In this document: positions 1 through 8,408 of the stretch, in pieces
Numbering within the stretch: position 1 is the first letter of the stretch
Layout of the letters: every line of letters begins with the position of its first letter
NCBI GenBank assembly: GCA_903895255.1
Contig: CAITTG010000061.1
Coordinates: 1-36,920 of the forward strand
Length of the DNA: 36,920 nt
Direction of reading: 5' to 3'
Source: an uncultured Verrucomicrobia subdivision 3 bacterium
Lineage (GTDB): Bacteria > Verrucomicrobiota > Verrucomicrobiia > Limisphaerales > UBA11358
Notes under the pieces: generated by a model
What the model was told of the DNA's origin: nothing
Database searches by the model: none
What the model saw: the letters and a program-made list of their open reading frames with translations, nothing else
Translations under genes and position numbers: made by a program

Positions 1-315
1 GGTTGTATTAATCCGATAAACTTTTTAAACATAATCAGTTTGACTTTAAAATGTCCAATCCGATTTTGCTCCTTAGCCGGAACCATGCAATAGAAAAGCA
101 GTGTTTGCTTGGTCTTTTTGCGTAAGGACTGCGTCGTGAGGCGCTTCCAGATCCATAAAGGATATGCTACGCGCCTCACTCCTTGCCTTACCCAAAAATC
201 CGCTGCGCAACCACTGGCATTTCTATTGCATGGATCCGGCTAAGGAGCAAAATCGGATTGGACATTTTAAAGCCAAATTGATTATGTTTAAAAAGTTTAT
301 CGGATTAATACAACC
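1..315. repeat. Long fold-back (inverted repeat) element, MITE-like
   Basis: Bases 1-96 and 220-315 are inverted copies that differ at only three positions (left-arm bases 38, 43 and 82). The interior continues the fold: GTGAGGCGC near 137-145 pairs with GCGCCTCAC near 171-179, and the stretches between (CAGTG, TTTTTG, GTAAGG) pair with small bulges. The loop lies near 150-165. No coding frame is present. The nearly perfect arms suggest a recent or actively maintained element, such as a non-autonomous transposable element. The left arm begins exactly at the window edge, so the true outer boundary and any target-site duplication cannot be seen. The right arm ends about 18 bases before the next start codon. 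Confidence 0.85.
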
Positions 316-333
316 AAACCATCAATGACAAAT

Positions 334-1086
334 ATGAAAACCAACTTGATAACCAATCTTACCGGGCGCTCTGCCGCCCGCTGGCTGGCCGGCGTAATCG
401 CAGCTGCCCTGCTGGTCGGCGGCCTGACCGCCTGCCGCACCACCAAACAATACAGCGAATCCCCGAAAGATTTCTCCGGCTTTTTGGGTGACTATTCCCT
501 GTTGCGGAAGGGCACGGGCAAGGAAGCCAATTACATTTACATCAACACCCTGGCCAACTGGAGCAAATACACCAAGGTCTACATTGAAGGCGTGGACCTG
601 TGGAAATCCGATGAGCCAGATTCCCCCTTCGGCAAGATGTCCCCGGAAAATCAACAATTGCTGGTTAATCTTTACCACACGGCGCTCGTGGACGGCCTGG
701 AAAAAGATTTCCAGATCGTGGACAAGCCCGGTCCGGACACCATCGTGATTCACGGCGCGGTAACCGAGGCGCGGAAGTCCAAGCCCGTGCTCAACCTGAT
801 CTCCAGTGTGGTGCCCATGGGGATCGCCTTGAGCTATGCCAAGCAAATCGTCACCGGCTCCGGCACCGGCGTGGGCCTGGTAATGGTGGAAGCCAAATTC
901 ACCGACGGCGGCACGGGCGAGATTTTGTGTGAAGCCGTGGATGCGCGCGCTGGGACCAAGGCCTTGCGCACCAAGTTCAACAGCACTTGGGGTGACGTGA
1001 AACTCGCGTTTGACTGGTGGTCACAGCGGCTGGCGGTCCGCGTGGAATTGTTCAAGCAGGGTGACTTTAGCGCGGATAAGTTGTAA
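334..1086 (+). CDS. DUF3313-type outer-membrane lipoprotein
   Basis: The product is a predicted lipoprotein of about 250 residues. A basic N-terminus and a hydrophobic segment are followed by the lipobox LTAC (Cys34 from this start), so export and lipidation are expected. The mature part opens with SGFLGDYSLL and has NWSKYTKVYIEGVDLW, PVLNLISSVVP and a late WGDVKLAFDWWSQRL segment, a pattern I recognise from the DUF3313 family of small bacterial lipoproteins of unknown function. An in-frame ATG at 325 is an equally possible start; neither has a Shine-Dalgarno sequence. The fold-back element abuts the gene on the left, so the promoter must lie in or beside its right arm. A strong terminator follows at once. 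No biochemical role is known to me. Confidence 0.85.
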   Translation: MKTNLITNLTGRSAARWLAGVIAAALLVGGLTACRTTKQYSESPKDFSGFLGDYSLLRKGTGKEANYIYINTLANWSKYTKVYIEGVDLWKSDEPDSPFGKMSPENQQLLVNLYHTALVDGLEKDFQIVDKPGPDTIVIHGAVTEARKSKPVLNLISSVVPMGIALSYAKQIVTGSGTGVGLVMVEAKFTDGGTGEILCEAVDARAGTKALRTKFNSTWGDVKLAFDWWSQRLAVRVELFKQGDFSADKL

Positions 1087-1104
1087 GATTTAACGCCTCA
1101 CAAA

Positions 1105-1137
1105 GCCGCCGCCCACCCGGGCGGCGGCCCTTTTTTT
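1105..1137 (+). terminator. Intrinsic terminator after the DUF3313 gene
   Basis: A perfect 10-bp GC stem (GCCGCCGCCC, loop ACCC, GGGCGGCGGC) is followed by CC and seven T residues. It ends just before the stop codon of the convergent gene and so separates the two units. Confidence 0.9.
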
Positions 1138-1138
1138 G

Positions 1139-2101
1139 TCAAAACATCACGGAGAGCGCGATGGCGTAAGTATCCGAATCCACCCCCGTGCCCACCTGGG
1201 TGCGGCTGCCGAGATAATAGAGCTTCACGCCCACCGTATGGCTGATGGGCAGCCCCACGCTGAAACCAAAGCCAATGCTGCTCTGGTCGTTGTTATTGGT
1301 CCGCCCGTTGACGGAGGTGGTGCCACCCCCGGCGTACCCAATGCTGCCCGCCGCCCATAAACCCGGGCGAAAGGTGTAAATCACACTGGCATCGCCCGTA
1401 TAAACCGGATCCTGGGTCAGCTTTCGACCGTTATAAAAATCCGTGTTGTCGGTATAGAACCAACCTTGGACGGTGAATTCCGCCGCCCACTTGCCCCAGT
1501 TGTGTTCCGCACCCATTTGCGGACGAAACGTGTACCGGTTGTCGCCCAAGTTGATCAGCTTGTCGCTGTAATACTGGCCGGTGGGCAATTGCAGGCCGAA
1601 GCCAAAGCCGACGATGGTCTCCTTGTCCGCCTTGCTGGCCCGATAATCAGCGAACTCCTGCCCCTTGAGCGGCGGCGCGCCAAAGAGATTCACCGCAAAC
1701 CGCAGGGAGGTGTCATCCAGTCCCGACCGATTCACCGCCGCCGGCCGGCCGTCGAGCAGGCCACTCCAGTGACCAATCGCGTAAGGTTGGGCCACCTCCA
1801 CGCGCGCCGACTTGTCGAGCAGCGCAAAACTGTGAATGTATTTCACCGCTACTGTGTTCAGGTCGAACTGGCCGTTCTGAATCCGGAGCACGGGGTCCAG
1901 CGCAATGGTGCCGTCAGTATAGCCGTAGCCCACGCCGGCGAAATTCGACCCGATGGGCAAATGACTCCAGCGCCGGGGATCGATGTCCTGCGCCTGGCCA
2001 AGGCGGGGCAGCAATACCAGCGCCAACAGCGCGCCAACCCGGCAGCCGGTTGTTAGCGTTCCAGGCAGGGCACGTTGCCCTGGTTGAGCTGGCGTTTCCA
2101 T
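1139..2101 (-). CDS. Outer-membrane protein, MetA-pathway/'transporter' family
   Basis: This 320-residue exported protein resembles the Phenol_MetA_deg family, predicted outer-membrane beta-barrels found in many Gram-negatives and often annotated simply as 'transporter'. The N-terminus has a hydrophobic signal segment ending LGQAQ before DIDPRRW. The body alternates aromatic and small residues (VGFGFGLQLPTGQYY, SVIYTFRPGLWAAGSIGYAGGG) and ends in Phe (ALSVMF), as beta-barrels usually do. I chose the ATG at 2101; a GTG at 2149 would add 16 residues ahead of a normal signal peptide. No Shine-Dalgarno sequence is seen at either. The substrate is unknown. It is divergent from a second protein of the same broad type at 2639. 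Confidence 0.8.
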   Translation of the reverse strand: METPAQPGQRALPGTLTTGCRVGALLALVLLPRLGQAQDIDPRRWSHLPIGSNFAGVGYGYTDGTIALDPVLRIQNGQFDLNTVAVKYIHSFALLDKSARVEVAQPYAIGHWSGLLDGRPAAVNRSGLDDTSLRFAVNLFGAPPLKGQEFADYRASKADKETIVGFGFGLQLPTGQYYSDKLINLGDNRYTFRPQMGAEHNWGKWAAEFTVQGWFYTDNTDFYNGRKLTQDPVYTGDASVIYTFRPGLWAAGSIGYAGGGTTSVNGRTNNNDQSSIGFGFSVGLPISHTVGVKLYYLGSRTQVGTGVDSDTYAIALSVMF

Positions 2102-2638
2102 GAATGATTGCGGTTCGCGATTAAATGTCTGGGTGAAAGTGGTATCCACTCATTCAGACTGGCGCGAAGGTTAATGGAACCATCTCGATTCGGCAATAAA
2201 ACGCGGGCAGTTTTGAGGCAGCGCCCTGCCGCTGACCAGAACCTTGAACTTCGCCGGCAGCTCGCGAGCGGCGACGGTGCTTTTGCGCCGATGGCGGTTC
2301 AACTTGGGCAAGTCATTCCACAATCGAAAGCGGGGTCGTCGCTGCGCTTTGCCCCCGCAGTCCAAGGTCGTCACTGGCGATGATAACAAAAAAAGGGTTG
2401 GCTATTGTAGAATTGGCTGAGCCAGCGCAAAGGACGTCAAATTGTATTAAATCCATCTGGCTGGTTGCCAACGATGGACTGAATATTTTTCAGATTGGTT
2501 TCGACTGATCGCTATTGGACCATAGTCCAATGTTGCCGGTTGACCGGATTGGTAAATGTTGCCAACATTTGCGTTATCGCGGATAACCTCAGCCGTATCC
2601 CCGGTACCAACAATCAAACTCAAATTTTTAAAAACCGC
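2102..2638. other. Divergent intergenic region with dyad series
   Basis: This gap of about 540 bases separates two divergent outer-membrane protein genes. The half nearer the plus-strand gene holds several perfect dyads listed separately. The half nearer the minus-strand gene has two mutually exclusive stems, AAAGCG/CGCTTT (2327-2332 with 2345-2350) and GCGGGG/CCCCGC (2330-2335 with 2353-2358). I see no convincing gene. A minus-strand frame at 2171-2389 is arginine-rich and matches nothing I recognise. Confidence 0.5.
2464..2587. promoter_or_regulatory. Series of short perfect dyads (candidate operators)
   Basis: Perfect inverted repeats follow one another upstream of the gene at 2639: GTTG-C-CAAC (2464-2472), CTGAA-N5-TTCAG (2479-2493), ATTGGAC-N4-GTCCAAT (2514-2531), CCGGT-TG-ACCGG (2536-2547), AAATGTTG-C-CAACATTT (2554-2570) and GTTATC-GCG-GATAAC (2573-2587). 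The last four have centres 18-21 bases apart. The core GTTGCCAAC occurs twice (2464 and 2558). They could be operator sites for one or more dimeric regulators, or a chain of small RNA hairpins in a leader. The function is inferred only from symmetry and position. Confidence 0.5.
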
Positions 2639-3553
2639 ATGAAATATATCCACGGAAAGCACCTCCTCGCCGCCGCGCTCGCCGCCGGATTGGCCGCCAG
2701 CTCGGCCCGCGCGCAATATACTCCGGCTGACCATAACGCCCTCACGCTCGCCCCCGCCGATGCCACCGACACCACCGGCGGCGCGGCCACGGAAAGCCCG
2801 GCCCAACAGGAAGCCGACCTGGCCAAAAAGCTGCAAAACCCCGTCGCCGCCCTCGTCAGCGTCCCGCTCCAGAACAATTGGGACTTCGGCATCGGGCCGG
2901 CCGACGCGATGAAGTACACCTGCAACATCCAGCCCGTCATCCCCATTTCCATCACGGAGAATTACAATCTGATCATCCGCACCATCCTGCCGGTCATTTA
3001 CCAGGAGCCCACGGACAATAATCCCTCGGCTCCGCAGACCTACCGCGAACCCCATGCCGGCCTCGGCGACACCACGCAGAGTTTCTTTTTCTCTCCCAAA
3101 GCGCCCGTGGGCGGCTGGATAGTTGGGGCCGGCCCGGTGGGCTATTATCCCACCGCCACGGATGACGCCCTCGGCGGCGGCAAATGGGGCGCGGGGCCCA
3201 CCATCGTGGCGCTGCAACAGCGCAATGGGTTTACCTATGGCGTTTTGGCCAATCAAATCTGGTCCTTCGCCGGCCAGCAGGACCGCCAGAACATCAACTC
3301 CATGTTCGTGCAACCGTTCTGTTCCTACACCACCAAAACTTACACCACCTTCGGGATCAACACCGAGTCCACCCGCAACTGGCAGACGGACCAATGGTCA
3401 GTGCCGATCAATATCACGGCGCAGCAATTGTTGAAAATTGCCGGCCAGCCCGTCGCCTTCCAATTGGGCTTCCGCCAATACGTGGATGGCCCCGTGGGCG
3501 GCCCACAGTGGGGGTTGCGCTTTGCGGTGACCTTCCTGTTTCCGAAAGGATAA
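2639..3553 (+). CDS. Outer-membrane transporter-family protein ('neuromedin U'-type annotation)
   Basis: This 304-residue protein has a signal peptide ending SSARAQ. The remainder matches the pattern of a family usually annotated as 'transporter' or, misleadingly, 'neuromedin U': DLAKKLQNPVAALVSVPLQNN, then NIQPVIPISITENYNLIIRT, a PTATDD...GKWGAGP segment, NQIWSFAG, and a final LRFAVTFLFPKG. These are predicted outer-membrane beta-barrels of unknown substrate. The frame is open back to 2495, but the ATG at 2639 gives a proper signal peptide; there is no Shine-Dalgarno sequence. Upstream lie the dyads at 2464-2587, so the gene may be tightly regulated. A bidirectional hairpin follows. Confidence 0.82.
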   Translation: MKYIHGKHLLAAALAAGLAASSARAQYTPADHNALTLAPADATDTTGGAATESPAQQEADLAKKLQNPVAALVSVPLQNNWDFGIGPADAMKYTCNIQPVIPISITENYNLIIRTILPVIYQEPTDNNPSAPQTYREPHAGLGDTTQSFFFSPKAPVGGWIVGAGPVGYYPTATDDALGGGKWGAGPTIVALQQRNGFTYGVLANQIWSFAGQQDRQNINSMFVQPFCSYTTKTYTTFGINTESTRNWQTDQWSVPINITAQQLLKIAGQPVAFQLGFRQYVDGPVGGPQWGLRFAVTFLFPKG

Positions 3554-3571
3554 ATCCGAGCAAACCGGTAA

Positions 3572-3609
3572 AAAGAAGGGCAAAGCCTTTGCGGGCTTGG
3601 CCTTTCTTT
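3572..3609. terminator. Bidirectional terminator-like hairpin
   Basis: AAAGAAGGGCAAAGCC (3572-3587) pairs with GGCTTGGCCTTTCTTT (3594-3609) at 14 of 16 positions across a six-base loop. The A-rich and T-rich ends give U-runs in both directions, so it can serve the plus-strand gene ending at 3553 and minus-strand transcripts arriving from 3836. The 226 bases between it and 3836 hold nothing I can identify. Confidence 0.65.
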
Positions 3610-3835
3610 GGGCCCTCTCGTGCCCTCGACATTGACGGAAATGCTGCCCCACTAGGAAGTCAAAATCCCCAAGGCCCCCCGCCCGGCTCGGCTCCTACTG
3701 GATGGCTGGAGTCTTTTAAAACGCTCTCAATTAACAGATCACCTGATTTGCCGGATTCCCCACCCGGCCAAGCGGAAGCCCTGAGCCTGACGTGCCAGGC
3801 CCCGGGCCCCTGCCCTTCGGTGATTGGCCATTTAC

Positions 3836-6800
3836 TCACGGAACCGTGACGGTGTAGAACCGCTGGGTGTAGTTGGTGGCTTGCGGATCGCTAAAGCTTA
3901 CCGGGCTGGCCGGGAAAGTGCCGCTGCCCACCAGGTTCCACGTAGTGATGACGGGTGTCAGGGTCAGATTGGTGGTAGCCCACACGCGGTAGCCAAAACC
4001 AGTCGTGCCACTGATCGAAAATTGCACGCCGGTGGTGCTGGAAGCGGTGATGGTCCCCAGCGTGGGCGGCGTGGGCGTCACCACCGTCAGGCTGACCGTG
4101 GTGCTCGCCACAGAACCGGCCGCATTCGTGACCAGCACTGAGAGGTTGCTGGCATCGGCGGCCTGGGCGTTGGGAATGGTCAGCGTGGCGCTATTGGCAC
4201 TGGCGTAAGGGGCGTTGGTGCCATTCTGGAGCCATTGGTAGCCGGCATTGGGAATGCCGGTGGCGGCGACGGTGAAGGTGGCGGTCTGTCCGGCCTGAAC
4301 CGTCTGATTGGTGGGCTGGGTGAGAATGTTCGGGGCCAGTTGCGGCACCCAACCATTCAACCAGTTGGTCGCGCTGCTGGCGGCCAGGTAGCGTGGGTCG
4401 GCAAGGGTCAACTGCGAGAAGCTGGCGAAGGGCACGCCGGTGTTGTCCAGCACGGTGCCCGCCAGGTTGGTGTTGCCCAATTCCCAGAGCAATTGACTGG
4501 CCTGGGCGGTGGCGGTGGCGTTGACGTAGCAGCCCGTGTCGATGCCGCAGTTGATCCAGACGGCGTTACCGTTGGTGCTGCCATTATTATCGGACATGGT
4601 GCAGTTTGTGACGGTGTTGGTGGAGCGGGTCAACTGGCAGTTCACGAAGGAGAAGCCATTGCTGACCAGCAGGCTCAAGTAGCCGGGCCAGTTGCCAGTG
4701 GGACCATTGTCCGTCCGGGCGGCGGTCAGGTTGGGCGTGGTCACGCCGGTGATGGTGCGGATTTCGCAATTGGTAAAGAAAAGGTTGCCGCCCCCCCAGA
4801 TGTAATCAAAGTTACCTTGGATCAGGCTGTTGTAGAAATAGCCCTGGGAGGTGTTCACATTGGCCAGGATGGTGTCCTGCCGGCTGTCCACCTCGGCGTT
4901 GTTGAGGATGAAATGGCTGGCGCCGGACTCAATCATCAGGGCCTCGGCCTGGCCGCCGCCCTGCGGGGTGGAATTGCTAATCGTCAGGTTTTCGATGGAT
5001 GTGTTTTTGGCGTTCACCTTGAAGGCCATCCGGGCATGGGTGGTGCCGCCGCCAGCCGCGATATTGACGTTGTTGGGATAGCCCACAATGGTGCCCGTCC
5101 GGCTCTGGCCGCGAAAGGTGACGAATTGCTTCGTGGAAATGTTTACAATCTCGAAGTAATTGCCGTTGTGAATATTGATCAGCGTGGGGGTGGTATTGTT
5201 TAACGGAATGGAGTCCACGGCGCCTTGAACCGTGACAAAGTCACCACTGCCATCGGCGGCGACCACGGGGTTAAGCGGGTTCGCCGGACCGCCGGGCTTC
5301 GTGGCAAACGACCAAGTGGAGGCGCCTTGAATACCGGCAAAATAAGCGCCCGAAGCATCCGCAAACGCGCCGTCATCCACCGTCACATAGTAGGTCTGGT
5401 TGGAAGTCATCACGCCGGAATGGGGATAAATCGCCGCCTGATTCCCCGTGATCACCACCGGGTAATAATTGAATCCCTGGGCGTCGCCCGGGAACAGGCT
5501 GCGCGCCTGGGTGCCATTGGCGGCGTTCAAACTGAGATCGACCGTATCCACCGGGGTGGCGGGGTTGGTGACATTATAGATCCGGATTTTGCCGGCGGAC
5601 CGGAGGACCGGCGGCTGGTTGAAGGTGATGTACAAGGGCGTGTCATAACAAATGCCGGTGGCGGCCGGGGCCGGCGCCAGAGCCACCGCCGACATCGTGG
5701 AATTGACGGTCAGCGCGGCATTGCTGCTGGTCACCGAACCGGCGGCGTTGTGAACGATGACGAAATAAACCCCGGTATTGGCCGGGGTGGCGATGGCGAT
5801 GGCGAACGTGGCGTTGGTGGCAGCCGCCAGCGGGTTGCCGGTGTTATTCAGATACCATTGGTAGGTCGGCGCGGGCACGCCCCCGGCCGTCACGGTGAAG
5901 CTGGCGGCCTGGGAATTGGTGACCACCAGGCTAACCGGCTGGTTGGTAATGACCGGCGGGACGAGCACGCTCAAAACCACGTAGTTCGTGGCCAGACCCG
6001 CACTATTGCTGGCGATGATCGAATAAGTGCCCTGGCTGGCGGGGTACTGGAGATTGCTCACGGTCAGGGCGGTGCTCAGGCTGCCGGCGAGCGTGTCGCC
6101 ATTACCGGTCGGGCCGTCCGACAAATTATTGCCATTCAACTGCCACTGGAGCACTGGGGCGGGATTGCCCGAGACACTGGCCGTAAAAGAAATGTTGCCA
6201 CCCGCCACCGCCGTCTGATTGGTCGGCAATGGCCCGGTGATGGACGGGGCAACCGCCCCGGCACTAATGGTCAAAACTGCCGCCGGGCTGCTCGTGACCG
6301 AGCCGTAGACGTTGGTGATGACAACGGTGTACTTGCCATTGTCGCCCGGCTGGGCATTGTTAATCACCAGGGAGGCACTGGTGCTGCCAGAAAGACTGGC
6401 ACCGGTGCCGGTGGCACCATCCGTCAAGGGCGTGGTGCCATTAAACCATTGATATCCGAGCGGAGCGACACTGGCGGGATTCACGCCCACAGTGAAGGTA
6501 ACGGTGTCGCCCGGATTGCCACTGTAACCGGACGGCTCGCTGCTGATGACCGGCCGGGGGTCGTTGGGGATGGACAGATCCAGCGTGCTGTTGGGTCCAT
6601 TGCTGACGATGGCAGCCCCCGGCGCCCACGCCGGCACGGCGGCCAGTCCAAATGTGTTGGAACCGGTCCAAGCAGTGTAGCGCAAGAGGGAAACCTGGGT
6701 CGGATAGCTGGGGAAAATGACGGGGTTCGGATCCAACTGGAGCAGGTTGGTGGCGCCCACGGTGTTAAAGTTTTTCACCAGACCGCGCAAGGAACCGCTG

Positions 6801-8296
6801 CCATTGAGCGTCAGCCCCAGGGTGGAATTGGAAAGGTTCAGCGAGAACAAGCCGGAGGCATTGGTGGCCAGCGAGTTGGAAACCACCAGCGTGGCATTGG
6901 CGAGGGTGATGGAGTTGGAGATACTGTTGGCCCCCACCGTGATATTGTTGGCCAGCACCGTGCCATTGGTAACCAGCAGCCAGCCCCGCGTCAGCGTGCC
7001 GGCAGCAGTGATCAGCGAATTGGTGCCCAAGGTCAGGTTGTTGTTCACTTTCAGGGTGGCCCCCGCGCCATTCAGCATGAACAAACCCCAGCAGGGCGCG
7101 GTGCTGGTGCCGGTTTCCAAAGCTTGGTTGCCCACCACCAAATTGTTCACGTCCACGGTGCCATTGGTGAAAACGAACACCCCTTTGTGCGGTCCGACCC
7201 AGGTGTCGGAGCTGCTGCCGGCATCGCGGGCCAAGGACATGAAATTTACGAAGGCATTGATGGTGCCCAAGCTGAAGTCGTTGGTGCCGCCGCCGCCATT
7301 GGAACTGGAGGCGCTTTGGTTGCCATCGCCCACGGACCACCAGGTGACGCGCGTGCCCGGACCGCCCGCGCCGTAAAAAGTAGCCACCGGGTTCTGACCC
7401 GCAAATGCGGGATTGAAATTCACGACCCCATGGGCGGGCGTCGAGTTGTTGCCCGATTTGTCCATGCCCACATTCAGACTGTCCACATTAAAGGTGTTCA
7501 CCAGGCCGAGCTGCAGCAGCGAGATGATCCCGGGATTGTTGCCGGAATTGCGGGACATGACGATCGCTGAACTCTTGCCGGCCAGCAGGTAATCCGCCAG
7601 GGTATCCGTGTAAGCCAGGGTGATAAAATTGGTTTTGGCCAGCAGCAAGTTACCGCCCGCGCGATTATTGACGGACACCCCGGGAAACTGGCCGTCACCG
7701 ATGCCGATCCGGTTCGCGCTCACAATAAAATTATTCAGCCCGGACAAATCCAGGTTCCCCCGGCTGGGGCTGGCGGTGGAATCCGCCTGATTGATGCCAA
7801 TGTTCGCGGTCAGGTTGCTGACATACAATGAACCACCCGACCCGGTGATGGTGTTGGTCAAATTGCGGGAGGCCAGCGGGTCGGTAGGCGTGCCATCCGA
7901 CAGGTTGCCGTTGAGGATGCTCAAGGTGGTGCCCGGGGCAATGACTATGGTATGCATGCCGTTGGTATTTCCCAAGGTCAGCGAGCCAATGATCCCGACG
8001 AAGCCAGCGTCCACCAGGTTGCTAGGCAGGCCGGGTGTGAGATTGGTGCCAGCATCGTAAAACTTCACATCATCGCTGCTGCCCGGTTGCAAACCGCCAA
8101 ACCAGTTGGCGCCGGTGGACCAATTGGTATTCAGACCGCTGGCACCGCTCCATACCACGGTTCCGGCCGGTGATGCCGGGGACCAACTCAGGAGGGCGAT
8201 TAAGGCAACCAGCCAGGTCCACTGGGTAATAGTTGGACGCAGCGAACAAGTGGATTGAAGGGTGGGGTTTGGCATAAGGGTACGCACAGGGCGCAT
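3836..8296 (-). CDS. Giant secreted pectinesterase-like (CE8) protein with Ig-like domains
   Basis: This is a 1486-residue exported protein. A signal segment (about residues 25-44) precedes an N-terminal beta-rich, Asn/Gly/Thr-rich part (45-570) resembling autotransporter-type repeats. Ig-like domains follow (about 582-677, 684-776, 780-865), then an SbsA-type Big_5 domain (870-998), a pectin methylesterase domain (1008-1310), another Ig-like domain (1320-1405) and a C-terminal module ending RFYTVTVP. The esterase part shows the family motifs GNYFE (1045-1049), QAEAL (1116-1120), QDTI with the acid Asp1141, and GNFDYIWG with the nucleophile Asp1164. The LGRPW motif, which carries the catalytic Arg and a substrate-binding Trp, is not visible. 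De-esterification of pectin outside the cell is the family role; activity here is uncertain. A second ATG at 8275 is possible. Confidence 0.85.
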   Translation of the reverse strand: MRPVRTLMPNPTLQSTCSLRPTITQWTWLVALIALLSWSPASPAGTVVWSGASGLNTNWSTGANWFGGLQPGSSDDVKFYDAGTNLTPGLPSNLVDAGFVGIIGSLTLGNTNGMHTIVIAPGTTLSILNGNLSDGTPTDPLASRNLTNTITGSGGSLYVSNLTANIGINQADSTASPSRGNLDLSGLNNFIVSANRIGIGDGQFPGVSVNNRAGGNLLLAKTNFITLAYTDTLADYLLAGKSSAIVMSRNSGNNPGIISLLQLGLVNTFNVDSLNVGMDKSGNNSTPAHGVVNFNPAFAGQNPVATFYGAGGPGTRVTWWSVGDGNQSASSSNGGGGTNDFSLGTINAFVNFMSLARDAGSSSDTWVGPHKGVFVFTNGTVDVNNLVVGNQALETGTSTAPCWGLFMLNGAGATLKVNNNLTLGTNSLITAAGTLTRGWLLVTNGTVLANNITVGANSISNSITLANATLVVSNSLATNASGLFSLNLSNSTLGLTLNGSGSLRGLVKNFNTVGATNLLQLDPNPVIFPSYPTQVSLLRYTAWTGSNTFGLAAVPAWAPGAAIVSNGPNSTLDLSIPNDPRPVISSEPSGYSGNPGDTVTFTVGVNPASVAPLGYQWFNGTTPLTDGATGTGASLSGSTSASLVINNAQPGDNGKYTVVITNVYGSVTSSPAAVLTISAGAVAPSITGPLPTNQTAVAGGNISFTASVSGNPAPVLQWQLNGNNLSDGPTGNGDTLAGSLSTALTVSNLQYPASQGTYSIIASNSAGLATNYVVLSVLVPPVITNQPVSLVVTNSQAASFTVTAGGVPAPTYQWYLNNTGNPLAAATNATFAIAIATPANTGVYFVIVHNAAGSVTSSNAALTVNSTMSAVALAPAPAATGICYDTPLYITFNQPPVLRSAGKIRIYNVTNPATPVDTVDLSLNAANGTQARSLFPGDAQGFNYYPVVITGNQAAIYPHSGVMTSNQTYYVTVDDGAFADASGAYFAGIQGASTWSFATKPGGPANPLNPVVAADGSGDFVTVQGAVDSIPLNNTTPTLINIHNGNYFEIVNISTKQFVTFRGQSRTGTIVGYPNNVNIAAGGGTTHARMAFKVNAKNTSIENLTISNSTPQGGGQAEALMIESGASHFILNNAEVDSRQDTILANVNTSQGYFYNSLIQGNFDYIWGGGNLFFTNCEIRTITGVTTPNLTAARTDNGPTGNWPGYLSLLVSNGFSFVNCQLTRSTNTVTNCTMSDNNGSTNGNAVWINCGIDTGCYVNATATAQASQLLWELGNTNLAGTVLDNTGVPFASFSQLTLADPRYLAASSATNWLNGWVPQLAPNILTQPTNQTVQAGQTATFTVAATGIPNAGYQWLQNGTNAPYASANSATLTIPNAQAADASNLSVLVTNAAGSVASTTVSLTVVTPTPPTLGTITASSTTGVQFSISGTTGFGYRVWATTNLTLTPVITTWNLVGSGTFPASPVSFSDPQATNYTQRFYTVTVP

Positions 8297-8408
8297 GGCA
8301 ATGGTTCAGTTTCTGGGTTCAGGCTCAACCTTACCACCATGCGCGCCGGCAACAACTCTCACTTTTTGCAAAAAACTTTGAATATTAGGAATAGAACCAC
8401 GCGTGATA

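Noticed and set aside
2171..2389. A 72-codon minus-strand frame in the divergent gap
   Set aside because: It is Arg-rich, matches nothing recognised, has no ribosome-binding site, and overlaps a plus-strand shadow frame of similar length.
5225..7570. A 781-codon open frame on the plus strand, opposite the pectinesterase-like gene
   Set aside because: It is rich in Gly, Arg and His with no domain, is fully antisense to a protein with clear motifs, and arises from the GC-rich codon pattern of that gene.
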